Notes under the pieces: model-generated | Databases searched by the model: none | Seen by the model: only the letters and a program-made list of their open reading frames with translations | What the model was told of the DNA's origin: nothing | Made by a program: the position numbers and the translations under genes | Assembly (NCBI GenBank): GCA_958450365.1 | Contig: CAUEEP010000743.1 | Coordinates: 8,673,501-8,737,500, forward strand | Source: Mesorhabditis belari | Lineage: Eukaryota; Nematoda; Chromadorea; Rhabditida; Rhabditidae | Reading direction: 5' to 3' | Length of the DNA: 64,000 nucleotides | Shown: positions 47,060 through 59,500 of the stretch, in pieces | How the letters are laid out: each line of letters begins with the position of its first letter | Numbering within the stretch: position 1 is the first letter of the stretch

Positions 47060-50000
47060 CTATGATAAACTAAATCGTTTATAGTCTTGGAAGTGAATGT
47101 AGCCGTAATGAGCCGAGGTTAAGTCAATCACGTTGAAGAGAGCGGCGCGGAGATCGGTGAATGACGGCCGATCGTCTGGACTCATCTGCCAGCATTCTGT
47201 CATCAGTTCAACTCTAGAAATTTGATTGTTGCGAAAAACACCAACGCTTTTACTCTAGTGCTACTCGTCTTCTTTTGCACTCACATTTTCTCTGGACACT
47301 TCTCCGGTACTTGTGGCCGATATCCGGATTTGAGCGATGAAAGCACCTCTGGAAGAGTGATATCCGCCAATGGCACCAACCCACCCGTGTACAACTCCCA
47401 TAAGAGAAGCCCGAATGCCCAGCTAAATTGAGTGAGGCTTTTCAAATCATTTTTTTAACCATTGTTTCAACTTACACATCAGTTTTCTCATCAAACACAA
47501 GCGTTTCAATGGCTTCCGGTGGCAATGTTCGAACTGGGAGATGACCTCCGGCACGGATTCTCCCTTCTGGGGCCTTCACGCAAAGGCCAAAGTCTCCAAG
47601 CTGAAAATATTTTATAAAATCAATTTGATTTAAACAGATTTAGTTGGAAAACTTCTCAAACCTTTCCGATCGTTCTCCCGTACATAAACACATTTCTCGC
47701 GGCAACATCTCGATGAATGAACTTTTTAGCACTCAAATAGCATAGAGCATCGCAAATCTTAAAGGCTTAGCTTGCAGAATAAATTCGCATGTGTGTTTCT
47801 GTTTCTCCATTTGTATTTTCTTAAGCTTACCTGCCATGCAATGATTTGTTTCTCCTTTTCCTCCAACTCTTTCAAAGTTCCTTGCTAAAAATACTTGATC
47901 AGATTTCTATATTTGTTTATTCTAAAAAAACTCACATTATTTTTCAAGAACCTCAGCAAATCGCCGAATGGACAAAGCTGTGTGAGCAATAAGCGATCAG
48001 GTCCATCACTAACTATGCCAACAAAAGGAACGATGTGCGGATGAAAACCGATCTCTCTCAATAATTTACTCTCCGCCATGAATGAGGATCTGAATACGTT
48101 TTGTAAAAATCTTTTCCCGCATTTTCTTACTTTGCAGACAAGCAAGCGCTTGGCTTCAAATATTTCGCAGCCACCACATTGCTGTTGTCGTTGAACGAGA
48201 GAGCGAGCTGAAAATTTGAATTACCAAAGTTGTACCAAATTTCGAGTGATATTTACAGCTTTTAAAACTAAGTTTGTACCTGCATTGGAGCTCCTCGATC
48301 CTTAACTGGCGGTCTTCCTTTCAACAAAGCTTTTACTACTTCTGAAGATGCTCCACAACCCAAGCGTTCGTGGGTCAGAAAAACCCGGTCGGAGTTAATC
48401 TCCCAGGGGTCTTTTCCGTTACTAAATTTAAAATAGGATTATAAATTGCTGATAAGAACATTGCTACAGTAATCCTAGAAGATAGACGATACGCCTAGGC
48501 CCGATGCGAGGGAGGATAGGGCTTAATTTAAAGTTATAGACAATGCATCTACTGTAAGCATTAAAATTACTGTATACTATTTATTCTATCTTTTGTGCCT
48601 TCTATTTTTATTTCATTTTACTCATTAAAAGAAGCTCTCTAATATAATAGCGTCTTTTATTAGAGGATTCCTTTGAATTTTATTTTGTGCTGTAACTACC
48701 GTAATCCTTGGCTTGCTTCTTTTGTTCTTTCTATTTTTTTATTTCATTTTACCTAGTTTTACTTCTTGTAACTTTTGGTTTTAGTTTTTTTTTTATTTCT
48801 AATTTATTAATTACATCTATTAACTTTTTAAATTTAGGTGACGTCAATGAGTGATCATCAAAGCAATTTGAGCAAACGGTGCTACGACGCGTGTTTCAAG
48901 CTGGAAGCAACCGGATATGCAAAGAAGAACAACAATCGAGAAGCGGGACGACATTTTGACGTCAGCGAGTGCCAAATTCGTGCATAGAGAAAGCAAGAAG
49001 CGAGCCTGATCAATGCAAACAAAAAGTCAAAAAAATTGTCTGGTGGCGGACGTCGGTTACGATCGTGCAAACTCGACAATACCGTCTTGTAATGGATAAC
49101 CCACAAACGACGAGAGAAATTGCATATTTCCTGCTAGAAGAAATTCAAACAGGAACGTCAAAGATCACACAGGCAAGAATTGATGAATCATTGGCGAAAT
49201 TGTTGGATGACGTCGATTTGGAAGAGAATGTTAACAACTGGGATTATCACTCAGATGCAACGGAAACTCTGACATCTCATGCATCTTCAATTTCTTCGTT
49301 AGATTCTACTGATTTGAATCTAGAAAACGAAGACCTTGGAGATGACGTCAACAAAGAAAATTTGAATGGATGCATTTTAGACTTAGATTGAACAATGTTG
49401 TTTCTTTTCTTGCTTGTTTTGTTGTTACAAATTTACTATTGTTTTTTTACATTGTTTTGTTGTTACCTACATACCTTGATTGAAATGTTGGTTTCAAAAC
49501 CTTTGTTACTACTTTGGTACTTAAGCACGAATTAAGGAAATAATAAAAGACGCATCTAGAACTCAATCGAAAAAATAAAATACTCGTCTTTTCTTAGAAT
49601 AATTAAGGTATCTGTATATCTATCTATCTTTATGTCTTATCTTATCCATTTATATAATTTTACCAAACTCTTTCCCTGGTGTTTCACCCACCTACTCCCA
49701 CTTGCCGTTCTCGGTTTACTTGCCATCGAGCCGATCCCGGCTAAACCCGCCGCCGATTGCAGAGTGGCTGCCCGAATTTGATCCTGTAATGCCACAGAAT
49801 GCGCACTTCCGTGTCTCATTTTGAAATCGTGCAAAAAAGGAATCCTAAATCTTCAATTACAATCGTTTAAGCCCTTAACTCAACTTCGGTGTCCAATGCG
49901 AGCAAAATCTCCATCGTGCCACCAGACAAAGCCCAAAACAAAAGAGAATGATGACAAAAATCATCGGAAGAACCCAATCGAGATCCTTATCTGAAATCAA

Positions 50001-53000
50001 TTTGTGTTTATGCACAATTTATCTAACCCTTTCATATGCAACTGAAAGCTAACCCAGCTAAGTAACATAAAACTTGTTTGGTGCTTTTTAGAGTCATGCA
50101 AAAAAGTTTATTGATAAACAAACTAAATGAAAAGAGTTTTCGAATCGGTTTTTCATTATTACTCAAATTAAATAGACAATTGTGGCAATTATGAAATAAA
50201 TAAATACATTGTTGTTTAATCTCATTCCACTTGAATCCGCTAAAATATCGTCACTTGATTACAGTATCAAATACTATATATGTCGTAGCCGTTTTAGATG
50301 GCTTTACTTTAAGAAACTACATCAAATTGGCTACAAAATGAGCTATTAGGCAAGTTTTTTGGCTGAGTAGAAAATTTTTTATAGTCATTTTAGGGCATTT
50401 TTGAACCTAAACTTTGGGGGCTCAAAAAAAATTTTCTACTGAACCAAATGAGCTAATTTCAAAAATTGATTATAAAATATATGTATTATGAACATTTTTT
50501 ATGTGGGTGACTTTTTGATTGGATGCCCGGAAATACCCTCATTCGTTAGCGGCTGAATTTCGTAAACGGCTACGACATATATATGTCGTAGCCGTTTACG
50601 AAAGTCAGCCGATTACGAATGAAATTTTTTTCGCTAGCCGTGTACAATTTGTAATCGGCTTCTGCGAACATGGCTCGATTCAAATGAGTTTCAAATTGAT
50701 TTCAAATTGATTTCAAACTATTTATGCAAAACGCAAATCAGCAAACTAATCACAAGTTAAATAAAAATTATAACATTTAAGATGTATAACATATTAACGT
50801 GTATAACATATTAACGTTTATAACAAACAAAACATCAACTAAAATGCATGCAGAACCGATTGAAGATCAATTAAGTCGACTTGGCAGCGTTCATTTTACT
50901 CCTTCATTATGATCGGCTTCACAGCAACTCCTTTTTTGGCGTCCCCTTCTTTAATTCACATTCCGGGGAAAGTTTGATAAAAATCTCGAGTATTTCCTTT
51001 ATCCTGGCACGATAATCTCCTCGCAGTTCTTTCTACATCAGATCCCGGTCGGCGTGTCCTAATATTTTTCGAGTTGACGTCAAAACATCGAAGAGTTCCT
51101 CTTTCTTGACGACTCGTTTTGGTTGTTCGTTTGCTCCTTTGTCTCCATGATTGTAGAGTATCGTTGATTGCTCAATGCATTGAATCGAGTAACGATGTGC
51201 CCAATTTGCCTCTTCTGTCGTTCGCTTCCGTTTCTCGCTTTCACTTTCACTTGACATTGTCAATCTGTTCACAATTTCATTGTATTTTTCGTCGTTATGC
51301 GTTCGCTTTTTCAAGACTTGATACGCGTCAAATTGGTTGAGAAATGAATTCATCCTGAAAAAAACAAATGATTATGTATAATAAAACCAAAGAATAATAA
51401 AAAAAGCAGAAAGAAAATGAATCCGAAATCTCTGATAACAATGGGGAGAAGTCCTCCCGGAGGACCCAATTTCAGCAAAGGGGCATTTTGACAACTTTTA
51501 ATAACTCGCTTCAAAATCAATTTTTGGGGTAGGCTAATTTCCGCCATTTTATTTGCGCAACTCGCCATAACTTTCTTCTAAGTCAGCCAATCTTTATGTT
51601 TTTTTGGTTTCATTTTCTAGATCTCAATAAGTGCAACAAAATGAAACCAACATCATAACGATTGGCCGACTTAGAAGAAAGTTATGGCGAGTTGCGTAAA
51701 AGATCTAGTTGCGCAAAAGACCCAGTTGCGCAAAAAATTTCTCGCAAAGTAGCCTATCCCCAATTTTTTTTTCTTTTTTTTTGCATAAAAAAACTTGAAA
51801 TCAAAAACATGGTAAATTCATTTGAATCTAGCCATGTTCGCAGAAGTCGATTGCAAAAATTTCGTAAACATCTAGTGAAAAAAAATTTCATTCGTAATCG
51901 GCTAGCCATTAACGAATGATTCGTTAGCGGCTGAATTTCGTAAACGGCTACGACATTTATATCTCTGACTATATATTTCTATTATACTATCTTTTTGAGT
52001 AAATAAACCTGTTGAATGTGGCTTTGTCGTGGTTTCAGTGCTTTGATGACTCGGTGTTACGTAAGTGCCATTAACCGGGCAAATATACAACTCATCGATC
52101 AGCTTTGGGAAATCATCAGTGTTTGCAATTGAATACTGAAATTTTTAATGACTAATAACTATCAAAACTCTCTAAAGCTTACATCTTTGAACCAACCATT
52201 CGAAAATTTTTGAATTTCTCCAAACGGATACTCTCTTTCGCCCTGAAAATGAGCTCTTAAGCAAATTTTCAAGATAAACAATTGCTGTACTTTGTTCTCT
52301 AGCAAACGCATGTTTTCTGGCACATTGAGCATATCAAAGAGCATTCAATGTGCTTTTTCTAGAGTACATCTTTGCCGTATTTTCTGCTCACCGGAAACCA
52401 CAGTAAACGAAACGGTGCTTGAATTGAGCCAATCGCTTCACCAATCCTTCCTGGATTTCCCATGATATAGGTGATATTCTAGGATTTTCCTTATTTAATA
52501 CTTAATACTTAATCGAAATCTTACCGGATATAACTTGAAATTTTCCTTTTTAATGTTGGAGATGATGAAAAATGTCATCACTTGATTATCGTGTGGAGTT
52601 GTTGAGAATTCGATCGCCTTTTTGATAAGCTTGAAGAGATCAACATCTGAACTAAAGAGGAGACTGTAGCTTCGAATTTTTATTAGGAACAAGATCTGAT
52701 CTTGGGCTTAGGAAAATCTACTGTAAACCATATTTCGTCCTAAAAGAGAGGCAAAGTACAGCAAAACTTTTGCACCTTTTAGAAAACGCTTCAGTTTATA
52801 GGAATACAGTCTCCCCTTTAGTTCAGATGTTGATCTCTTGTCTTTAGACCATTTTCCATTTTCCCAATTTTCCAACTACCGTAGAACACCATCCTCTAAA
52901 GGTTTTAGAGGTTCTAGAGAATTCTAGAGAAAAGAATAGATCCTAGAGCATGCACCAGATCCAAATCTGCCCTTGACTAACCAGAAACAAGTACATTTTA

Positions 53001-53889
53001 TGAATAAACTTCATAAAAATAACTTTTAATAGTTGCTTTACCTAGCCGGATATCTCGAATAATCCAATGAGATCGAGTTCTCGAGATCGCAATCTGTCAG
53101 GTTGCAACTCCACATCGTTTGCACCGAGATGTAAGTGAAACGACTAAACAACTTTCTTGAAGGAAGAAACAACAATTGATGATACTTGACTGGATATTCC
53201 CTCGGCGCAGCATTCCCTTCATCAGCTAGAGCTTGTTCCTGACAACTGTACAAGATATCAACCAACAACTAAATTCTTCTTTTATTTAGTGTTTTATTTA
53301 CTGTTTTATTTACTGTTTTATTTACTGCTTTATTGTTTTATTTACTGTTTTATTTACTGTGTTATTTACTGCTTTATTTACTGTTTTATTTACTGTTTTA
53401 TTTACTGTTTTATTTACTGTTTTATTTACTGTTTTATTTACTGTGTTATTTACTGTTTTATTTACTGCTTTATTTACTGCTTTATTTACTACTTTATTTA
53501 CTACTTTATTTACTACTTTATTTACTGTTTTCTTGCTTCAACTTTATCCTACTTGAATCATCGGTGTGAAAGCTCCTCTCGGCGTCTCTGGGTCCATCAA
53601 AAAAAGTACATTCACGTGATAGTTTGAACAATCACGAAAATTCGTGTTGTTGACACCCACTGAAACAATTGGATTTAAACTGTTGATTACTAGTTTCATC
53701 TAGTTTCTAGAAAATGCATTAGCTCAAACAATTGAATTTGAAACAATTGATTAAACAATGAAACTCACAATCTCGACATTTCTCCGGCAACTTCTCGAAA
53801 AGCTCATCATTCTGCAAATTTCCTAGCGAATATCCATAGATTTGAATAATAAAAAATAGCAAACAATAGACTTCTGTGCTTTTATTCAT
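47060..53889 (-). CDS. receptor tyrosine kinase, nematode type
   Basis: Single-pass plasma-membrane kinase. Seventeen exons in order: 53889-53769, 53659-53553, 53268-53042, 52651-52525, 52478-52392, 52242-52183, 52135-52009, 49990-49885, 49844-49692, 48421-48280, 48207-48131, 48089-47936, 47884-47831, 47757-47662, 47600-47476, 47422-47285, 47213-47060; phases fit (684 aa). Seen: signal peptide (VYCLLFFIIQIYGYSLG); about 270-residue ectodomain with Cys pairs and a Thr-rich stalk, no known domain; TM LPMIFVIILFCFGLCLV; juxtamembrane; PWEINSDRV; G-loop LGCGASSEV; AAKYLKP (Lys); ESKLLREIGFHPHIVPFVGI; HRDVAARN; LGDFG; LPVRTLPPEA; and C-lobe WAFGLLLWELYTGG and ECWQMSPDDRPSF. Catalytic residues are intact. 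The activation segment between DFG and PPE contains no Tyr. Resembles the expanded KIN-15/KIN-16-like nematode group; the ligand is unknown. Two introns host transposons. Confidence 0.88.
48837..49391 (+). pseudogene. decayed transposon gene with Brinker-type DNA-binding domain
   Basis: Antisense within a kinase intron. From ATG 48847 it reads YDACFKLEATGYAKKNNNRE and FDVSECQIRA, like BrkDBD/pogo-type N-termini (FKL...yA...NR.A...F.vse..IR.W). The codon after IRA is TAG where family members have Trp (TGG). Beyond it the expected 'SGGGRR...LDN' resumes only in another frame, after an A-run, and a further TAA stands where Glu is expected. A 99-codon acidic tail ORF (49092-49391, ending ILDLD) follows; no DDE domain lies between. 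Dead, internally deleted element; clear terminal repeats were not found. Confidence 0.7.
50281..50577. mobile_element. short TGTCGTAGCCGTTT foldback
   Basis: Ends TGTCGTAGCCGTTTTAG and CGTAAACGGCTACGACA, directly followed by tatata and then a longer element with the same ends. No ORF. In the 2.0-kb kinase intron. Confidence 0.75.
50915..51353 (-). pseudogene. truncated integrase N-terminal domain, KRBA2-like
   Basis: From MNSFLNQF the frame reads KKEELFDVLTSTRKILGHAD and, after an in-frame TAG (51036-51034), KELRGDYRARIKEILEIF and PECELKK; a one-base shift later gives GVAVKPI. This resembles the zinc-binding (HHCC) domain preceding the integrase core in KRBA2-like transposons ('eelf..l...H...GH.gr.km...l...y.....e....y...C..C...'). 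The first His and first Cys appear replaced, and no DDE core follows. Decayed and non-functional. Confidence 0.6.
51526..51760. mobile_element. hAT-like MITE with 8-bp target duplication
   Basis: Ends GGGGTAGGCT...AGCCTATCCC; CAATTTTT on both sides (51518-51525, 51761-51768). The arms contain TTTTATTTGCGCAACT and cataactttcttctaagtc. Same family as 28654-28989 and the degenerate copy at 33838-34032. Confidence 0.85.
52806..52839 (+). repeat. inverted copy of a splice acceptor inside the kinase intron
   Basis: Plus-strand acagtctcccctttagttcagatgttgatctctt equals, with one mismatch, the minus-strand acceptor and exon start at 52668-52635. In the kinase pre-mRNA the two would pair, about 140 nt apart. 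Confidence 0.8.
53289..53530 (+). repeat. 11-bp minisatellite (tttatttactg)
   Basis: About 22 units with gttt/gctt/actt variants in a kinase intron. Open in all three plus frames because of low complexity; not coding. Confidence 0.9.
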
Positions 53890-54269
53890 CGCTTTGTCAT
53901 TACTCGCTTCTCCTAAATTTGTGATAAATTTGATATTCGGCTTAGCTACCATCACTGGTAGCTAAGCTACTTAGCGAGCGATTTGACTTCTGAGAGCAAA
54001 AAATTGAGAGAAATTATCAGTGGGTGGAGGGTTTTTTCGACAAAATCCCCTAATCACTTGATACGTCGACAAGGAGAAATCAAATATGAAATGAAAAAAG
54101 AGGAGGGATTTCAAGAGGACAAAGCATTCAATGAATGAAAGGCGGGGGAAACTGTTTCAAAACACGGTTGATCGACTTTTGAGCTCAATAACACAAATAT
54201 TATTCGGGGGGAGACGGGCAAGGGCAAAGTAAAATAGTAAAGTGAACTTTAATGACACATTGGTACTGA

Positions 54270-54482
54270 GACTTCTTAAAGTTGATGTTGATTCTAATAG
54301 CCTAACTATAAGATTAACAACCTAACTATAAGATTAACAGCCTAGCTATAAGATTAGCAACTTAACTATAAGATTAACAACTTAACTATGAGATTAACAT
54401 CCTAACTATAAGATTAGCAGCCTAACTATAAGATTATCAATCTAACTATAATATTATCAATCTAACTATAAAATTAACAGCC
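54270..54482 (+). repeat. 20-bp tandem repeat (aacctaactataagattaac)
   Basis: About nine diverged units in the spacer between the divergently oriented kinase and UGT genes. The surrounding 53.9-55.1 kb shows no other feature I can support. Confidence 0.85.
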
Positions 54483-55099
54483 ATAAGCTTAGACATTTCG
54501 GATACTGTAATTGTAGACGTAATGCAAATCTGTACAACTTAAAGCTGTTAATCTAAAAATTTTGATCCAAGCTTTTGAGCAGACTTTGATCACTGAGATT
54601 TCTTGTGAATCAGTGTTGACCTAGCCTCCCATGTGAGAGGACAAGCTCATCAGATAACAGTTTAAATACAACGGGAAAATATTTTCAGACAACATCGACT
54701 AACTAATAAATGTGAATAGGGCAACTAATATTGAATTTCATGGCAGACAGCGTTGAACAAAAATAGAAATCCTCCCCTTTCTGGATCGGATCATTTTCTA
54801 ATAGTTCTTGTTGATTTCAGTACTTTTGTGTTATCTGAGGAGGAAATAAGAAAAAAAAAATTAGCTGTACGGAAAATGTCAATGACAAAATAGACGTTTT
54901 ATCGTTAAAGAAAACTTTTGTCATTAGAAAAGAGTAAAAAATGAAATTCAATCTATAAGAGCCTGAGATGAAAAGGATTTTTCCAATTTCATTTCAAAAT
55001 GAAATTCTCGGAAATCAGCTTTTTTTCCGGAAAAGGATGCAATCGTCTATTTTGTTAACAATGGATTGATTCAAATGCCGAACTTTCTGAGAGGTGATC

Positions 55100-55545
55100 A
55101 AATGTCGCTCCAATCTCGAGGATCAGATTGATAGCGTTGGGGATGTAGTCAATGTGTCTACATAGGACTTTCAAACCAATTGTTCATCATTCAGATGAAC
55201 AATTGGTTCGTGGATTCAAGGCTTAAGTTCGTCACAATTCTCAAGTTCATGTGGGCAAACGGAAATTCGATAATGAAATTTTGTGAGAAAGAATTGCAGA
55301 TGTCTTCCATCGTTGATTGAAACTTTCACTTGCGTCAAGAGGATCAGATCGATAGCGTTGGGCATGTAGTCAATGTGTCTACATAGGACTTTCAAACTCC
55401 CGTGTCATTCGGGTGAACAATTGGTTCGAGGATTCAAGGCTTAAGTTCGTCACGATTCTCAAGTTCAGGAAATTCGACAGTCAAATTTTGTGAGAAAGAA
55501 TTGGGGATGTCTTCCATCGTTGATTGAAACTTTCACTTGCGTCAA
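55100..55545. repeat. 221-bp tandem duplication
   Basis: The block gatcaga(t/c)... gcgttggg(g/c)atgtagtcaatgtgtctaca ... cttcatcgttgattgaaac is present twice with a 221-bp offset. An internal palindrome aacaattggt occurs in the first copy. Confidence 0.85.
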
Positions 55546-55990
55546 GCGTTTGCCTGGAGCTCTGTAAGCCGAACTCAAACTCATGCAATTGAATCGTTGA
55601 GGAGATCTGTTGAGATCGACGAATATTATTCACAATGCGGAAATAGCATGTTCGGCGAGAAGTAGTGTTTTGGCGGAGTGTGCAGGGAATCAAATGAAAA
55701 GTTTCGTGTGCTCGTTCCCCGATCAACTACTATTTTGTTTCCAACTATCGAGAAATGCATTGCTCCTGGAACCCGGATAATTTCTGATGGATGATCTTCG
55801 AAGTCTCGCTTCCCACCCCGACACTTCAATTATTCAATTGGATCAATCACACAACAAACTTCGTCGATCCCATCGATCCAATCGTTCACACACAACATAT
55901 TGAGAGGATGTGACGCCCATTCAAAGACTCAAGCCGCCACGAAACTCATCGAACAATGCTTGAGAGCTACATCGCTGAGGGAATCTGGAA
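55481..55990 (-). pseudogene. coding-like but interrupted minus-strand sequence
   Basis: Minus-strand readings such as FEWASHPLNMLCVNDWID, then after a stop DFEDHPSEIIRVPGAMHFSI and GNKIVVDRGTSTRNFSFDSL, look protein-like. They are broken by stops (for example at about 55831) and lack splice signals that would rescue them. The family is not recognised. It could be a decayed gene fragment upstream of the UGT. Confidence 0.35.
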
Positions 55991-56561
55991 GATGAACTGA
56001 TCGCACAGTTTTTGCCACCATTCTCGAAGATATCAAAAATTTCTGGCCGGAACTTCCGAAGAATCCCTTTCATATTTGTAAATGCTTGAATAACATTTTA
56101 AACATCGACACTTGAAATATCAAAATAAGACAATGATATGCTTTCTGCTTAGCCTGTCTTTGCTGCAGGTTTGGCAACAGCCCGACCTGGCTTACAGGAC
56201 TCGGTTGGTAAATCTTTGAACTTTTAAAACTATCTAATTTTCAAAAGTTTTAAAATCTCTATAAGATTTGAAAAAAATCAGACAATGTACGGTAGGTAGA
56301 AGTTTGCTCCTTTTCCGGTCTCTTTCCGGTCTCCTTTTCAAACAAATGATGACATTAAAGCTCTCTTATCTAAATCAATCTAGTAGCCTTTGTATTAAAG
56401 ATTTTCAAAAAAAAAAACCTCCTTTAAATTGTTTGTCTTTTTTTTTGTTTTTTAATCACTTACCTCCTTTCCTTTTTTGACTGATAAGAGTTCCCCTTTT
56501 CGCCTTTTTCCTTCTCTAAACTTCTTCTCTAAACTCCAAACGAAAATTCGTCGAAAAGTCG

Positions 56562-59500
56562 ATGTTTCCTAGAAATTTGATCATCTTTCTATTGATTTTG
56601 TGCTATGTAAAAGCTGGAAAAATCCTTGTTTATTCTCCATCGTACAGGTATTCGACAAAAATGTTTTCTTCATTAAAAGATCTTCAGTGCAAGTCATATA
56701 ATCAGCAATGGGCGAATCGCTGAAACGCTTGCCGAGGCCGGTCATGAAGTCGTTGTTTTAATCCCCGAATTTATGAGTTCTCTATCGAATTTCACGGGTG
56801 GCATTAAAAAGTCGAAAATTCTGAGGATCCCGGGAGTTGGTGAGTAATGGATTTAAAAGAATTCAATGCAAATTGTTGAAATGTTCAATGCATTTACTGA
56901 TTAATTGAATTGTTTAAAGGAAAAGGGGGAAAAAACGTGAGAATTTTGTTTACAGATTGTTTCTTGTGAAGATTTTATGAAAAATGCTTGAACGTTTTTT
57001 GTTAGTTTTCTTTTAAAAACGTTTTTTTGATTGATGTTTACAGAAAAATGCTTGCAGAAAACAAAATGGATGAGATTCTTAACGGAAAAATCCTCGTTTA
57101 TCATCAGAAAAATCTACAAATCGGTCAAAAGATTTGTCAGAGGTTTATTTATGAGCTTCCGATCTCTTGTAAAGCTCTTTTTAGATTACCCTTGAGCAAA
57201 GCGAATACCCCTTAACATTTGATTACAGACCTTCATTTGATTACAGATCTTCATTTGATTACAGATCTTCATTTGATTACAGACCTTCATTTGATTACAG
57301 ACCTTCATTTGATTACAGACCTTCATTTGATTACAGACCTTCATTTGATTACAGACCTTCATTTGATTACAGACTTCCATTTGATTACAGACTTCCATTT
57401 GACTACAGATCTTCATTTGATTGCAGACCTCCATTTGATTACAGACTTCCATTTAATTACATATATTCAGGTAAAGGATATGAGGACTTCGGTTTTGAGG
57501 GTGGTTTAATGGACTCGGAATTCGCGACTGTTTCCACTAGAGCTGCTTGGGAAGTTGAGGCGGCGAAAGTTTGCGATCGTAAGTGCATATCGAATTAAAG
57601 ATAAGAAGAAGAAGCTGAATGTAAAATATTTAGCAAATTTAGTGATTCTTCAACAAAAAGAAATTTTGAATCATTTGAAAGGCGAGAAATTCGACGCCGC
57701 TTTCACTGAGCAAATCGAGTTTTGCGGGATTGGATTGATTCAGTTATTTTAAACTTTTTAAATTTTCAAAATGAGATTTTAGTTATCTCGAGATCAATAA
57801 GCTTTTATGGTTGTCGACAACGCCATTGATGGACGCGAATAGTTATAATTTGGGTAAGTTCATCGGATAGAATGCTTATTCATTTTACAAGCTTTACAGC
57901 TTCCCATTTTACGAGCTTTACAACCTCTTCACTAGTGAGTGCCTAGTTTATTTTAACTTTTTGTTTTGTTGCTATTTCAAACGTTTTTTCTAAAATTGCA
58001 TAACAGACAGACACACAAAGAGCCATAATCTCTCACTTATAATAAGTAAGATTTTAAAGTACTGTAACCTTTATCCTTTATTGTTTTTAGCAATTCCCCA
58101 ACCACCATCATACGTGCCAGTGATTGAGGAAAGTGATCACGGTGATCGCATGAATTTTTGGGAAAGATTGGACAATCAAATCAACTATTTCAAATCGATA
58201 GGCATTCATTTGTATGGAACAAATCAAATGACAAAGGTCTTTTACTTGTCTTGTACTCTTGTACTTGTACTTTTCTTGTACTCTTGTACTTGTACTTTTC
58301 TTGTATTTCGTATCCAAATTTTTTGAATCCGAATCTCAATAGATTTTCCGTGATCGCATCTCGCCAGAATTCCCGTGTGTTCGCGAATTGGCCTCACGCG
58401 CTTCAATCGTTTTCGTCAACACCGATCCGATTTTCGATCTACCGCGACCGATCTCTTTAAAGATTCAATACATTGGAGGACTAGGCATTCACGAGGCAAA
58501 ACCATTGGACGAGGTTCGATTCAATGCAAATAGCAAATAGAAAATAGCTTCTATTCTTTTTCAGAATCTCTCCACATTGATGTCAAAGGGTAAACGCGGA
58601 ATCGTCTTTTTCTCCCTAGGCTCAGTCGCTCTCTTTGACACAATTCCAATCAATATTCGCAAAGCGATCATTCACGATTTCAGTCAAATGACTGAATATC
58701 ATTTCATCATCAAAGTGAGTGAATCATTTTTTTTTTTAAACAAAGATCATTTCTAGATCGACAACAACGATGAAACAACAGTTGATTTGTTGAAAGGAGT
58801 CACGAATATCGATACAGTTCGATGGATTCCACAAGCTGATTTACTAGGTGAGTAAAATAAAATCTAATAAATACATCTAAGAAGAATTTTGATATACCGT
58901 ATTTTCTCTAATAGTAGTGCACGACGGCGAGCCGAGTTGGTGACTATTTTACAGTTTCCAAGCTTTTTCAGAAGCTCAACACTCAAATCCCCCACTAGAT
59001 CTCATCGTCAGCTCCATTTTCCAACCCCACATCGATAGGTTCTGATAAGCGGTTCTCGAGATTTCGAGTAATTTAGGCGAAGCTTTGGGTATATTATTAG
59101 ACTACACTACTATCAGAGAAAATACGGTATATTATTCCAGGTTAGGCTAGTAGATCAGACTGATCTATTTCCCTAAGATTTCCCAGTGAGCCGAGTTGAT
59201 CACTATTTTACAGTTTCCAAGTTTTCCCCAGAAGCTCAACACTTAAATCCCCCACTAGATCTCATCGTCAGCTACATTTTCCGACCCCACATCGATAGGT
59301 TCTGATAAGCGGTTCTTGAGATTTCGAGGAATTTAGGGGAAGCTTTGGGTACACTACTATTAGAGAAAATACGGTATTTTCAGGGCATTCAAGATTGAAA
59401 CTTTTCGTCACACACGGCGGCATCAACGGAATGATTGAAGCAATTTATCGGTAAAAGAAAAATTCTTAAACTAATAGAAAACAATAAATTGTTAGAGATT

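Larger units (their letters stand above)
50584..51955. mobile_element. TGTCGTAGCCGTTT element carrying an integrase remnant
   Basis: Inverted ends of about 37 bp (TGTCGTAGCCGTTTACGAAA / TTTCGTAAACGGCTACGACA and beyond). tatata-like sequence flanks both sides. It contains the decayed HHCC-integrase fragment and a nested hAT-like MITE (51526-51760). Confidence 0.75.

Noticed and set aside
53289..53627. Hydrophobic ORFs (CFIYCFIYC)
   Set aside because: 11-bp minisatellite in a kinase intron; low complexity.
55481..55829. F-box/FTH-type gene on the minus strand
   Set aside because: Protein-like phrases exist but stops interrupt them and I could not match a domain confidently; listed only as coding-like debris.
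57219..57509. ITDLHL repeat ORF running toward a UGT exon
   Set aside because: 18-bp minisatellite; it enters the UGT exon out of the UGT frame.
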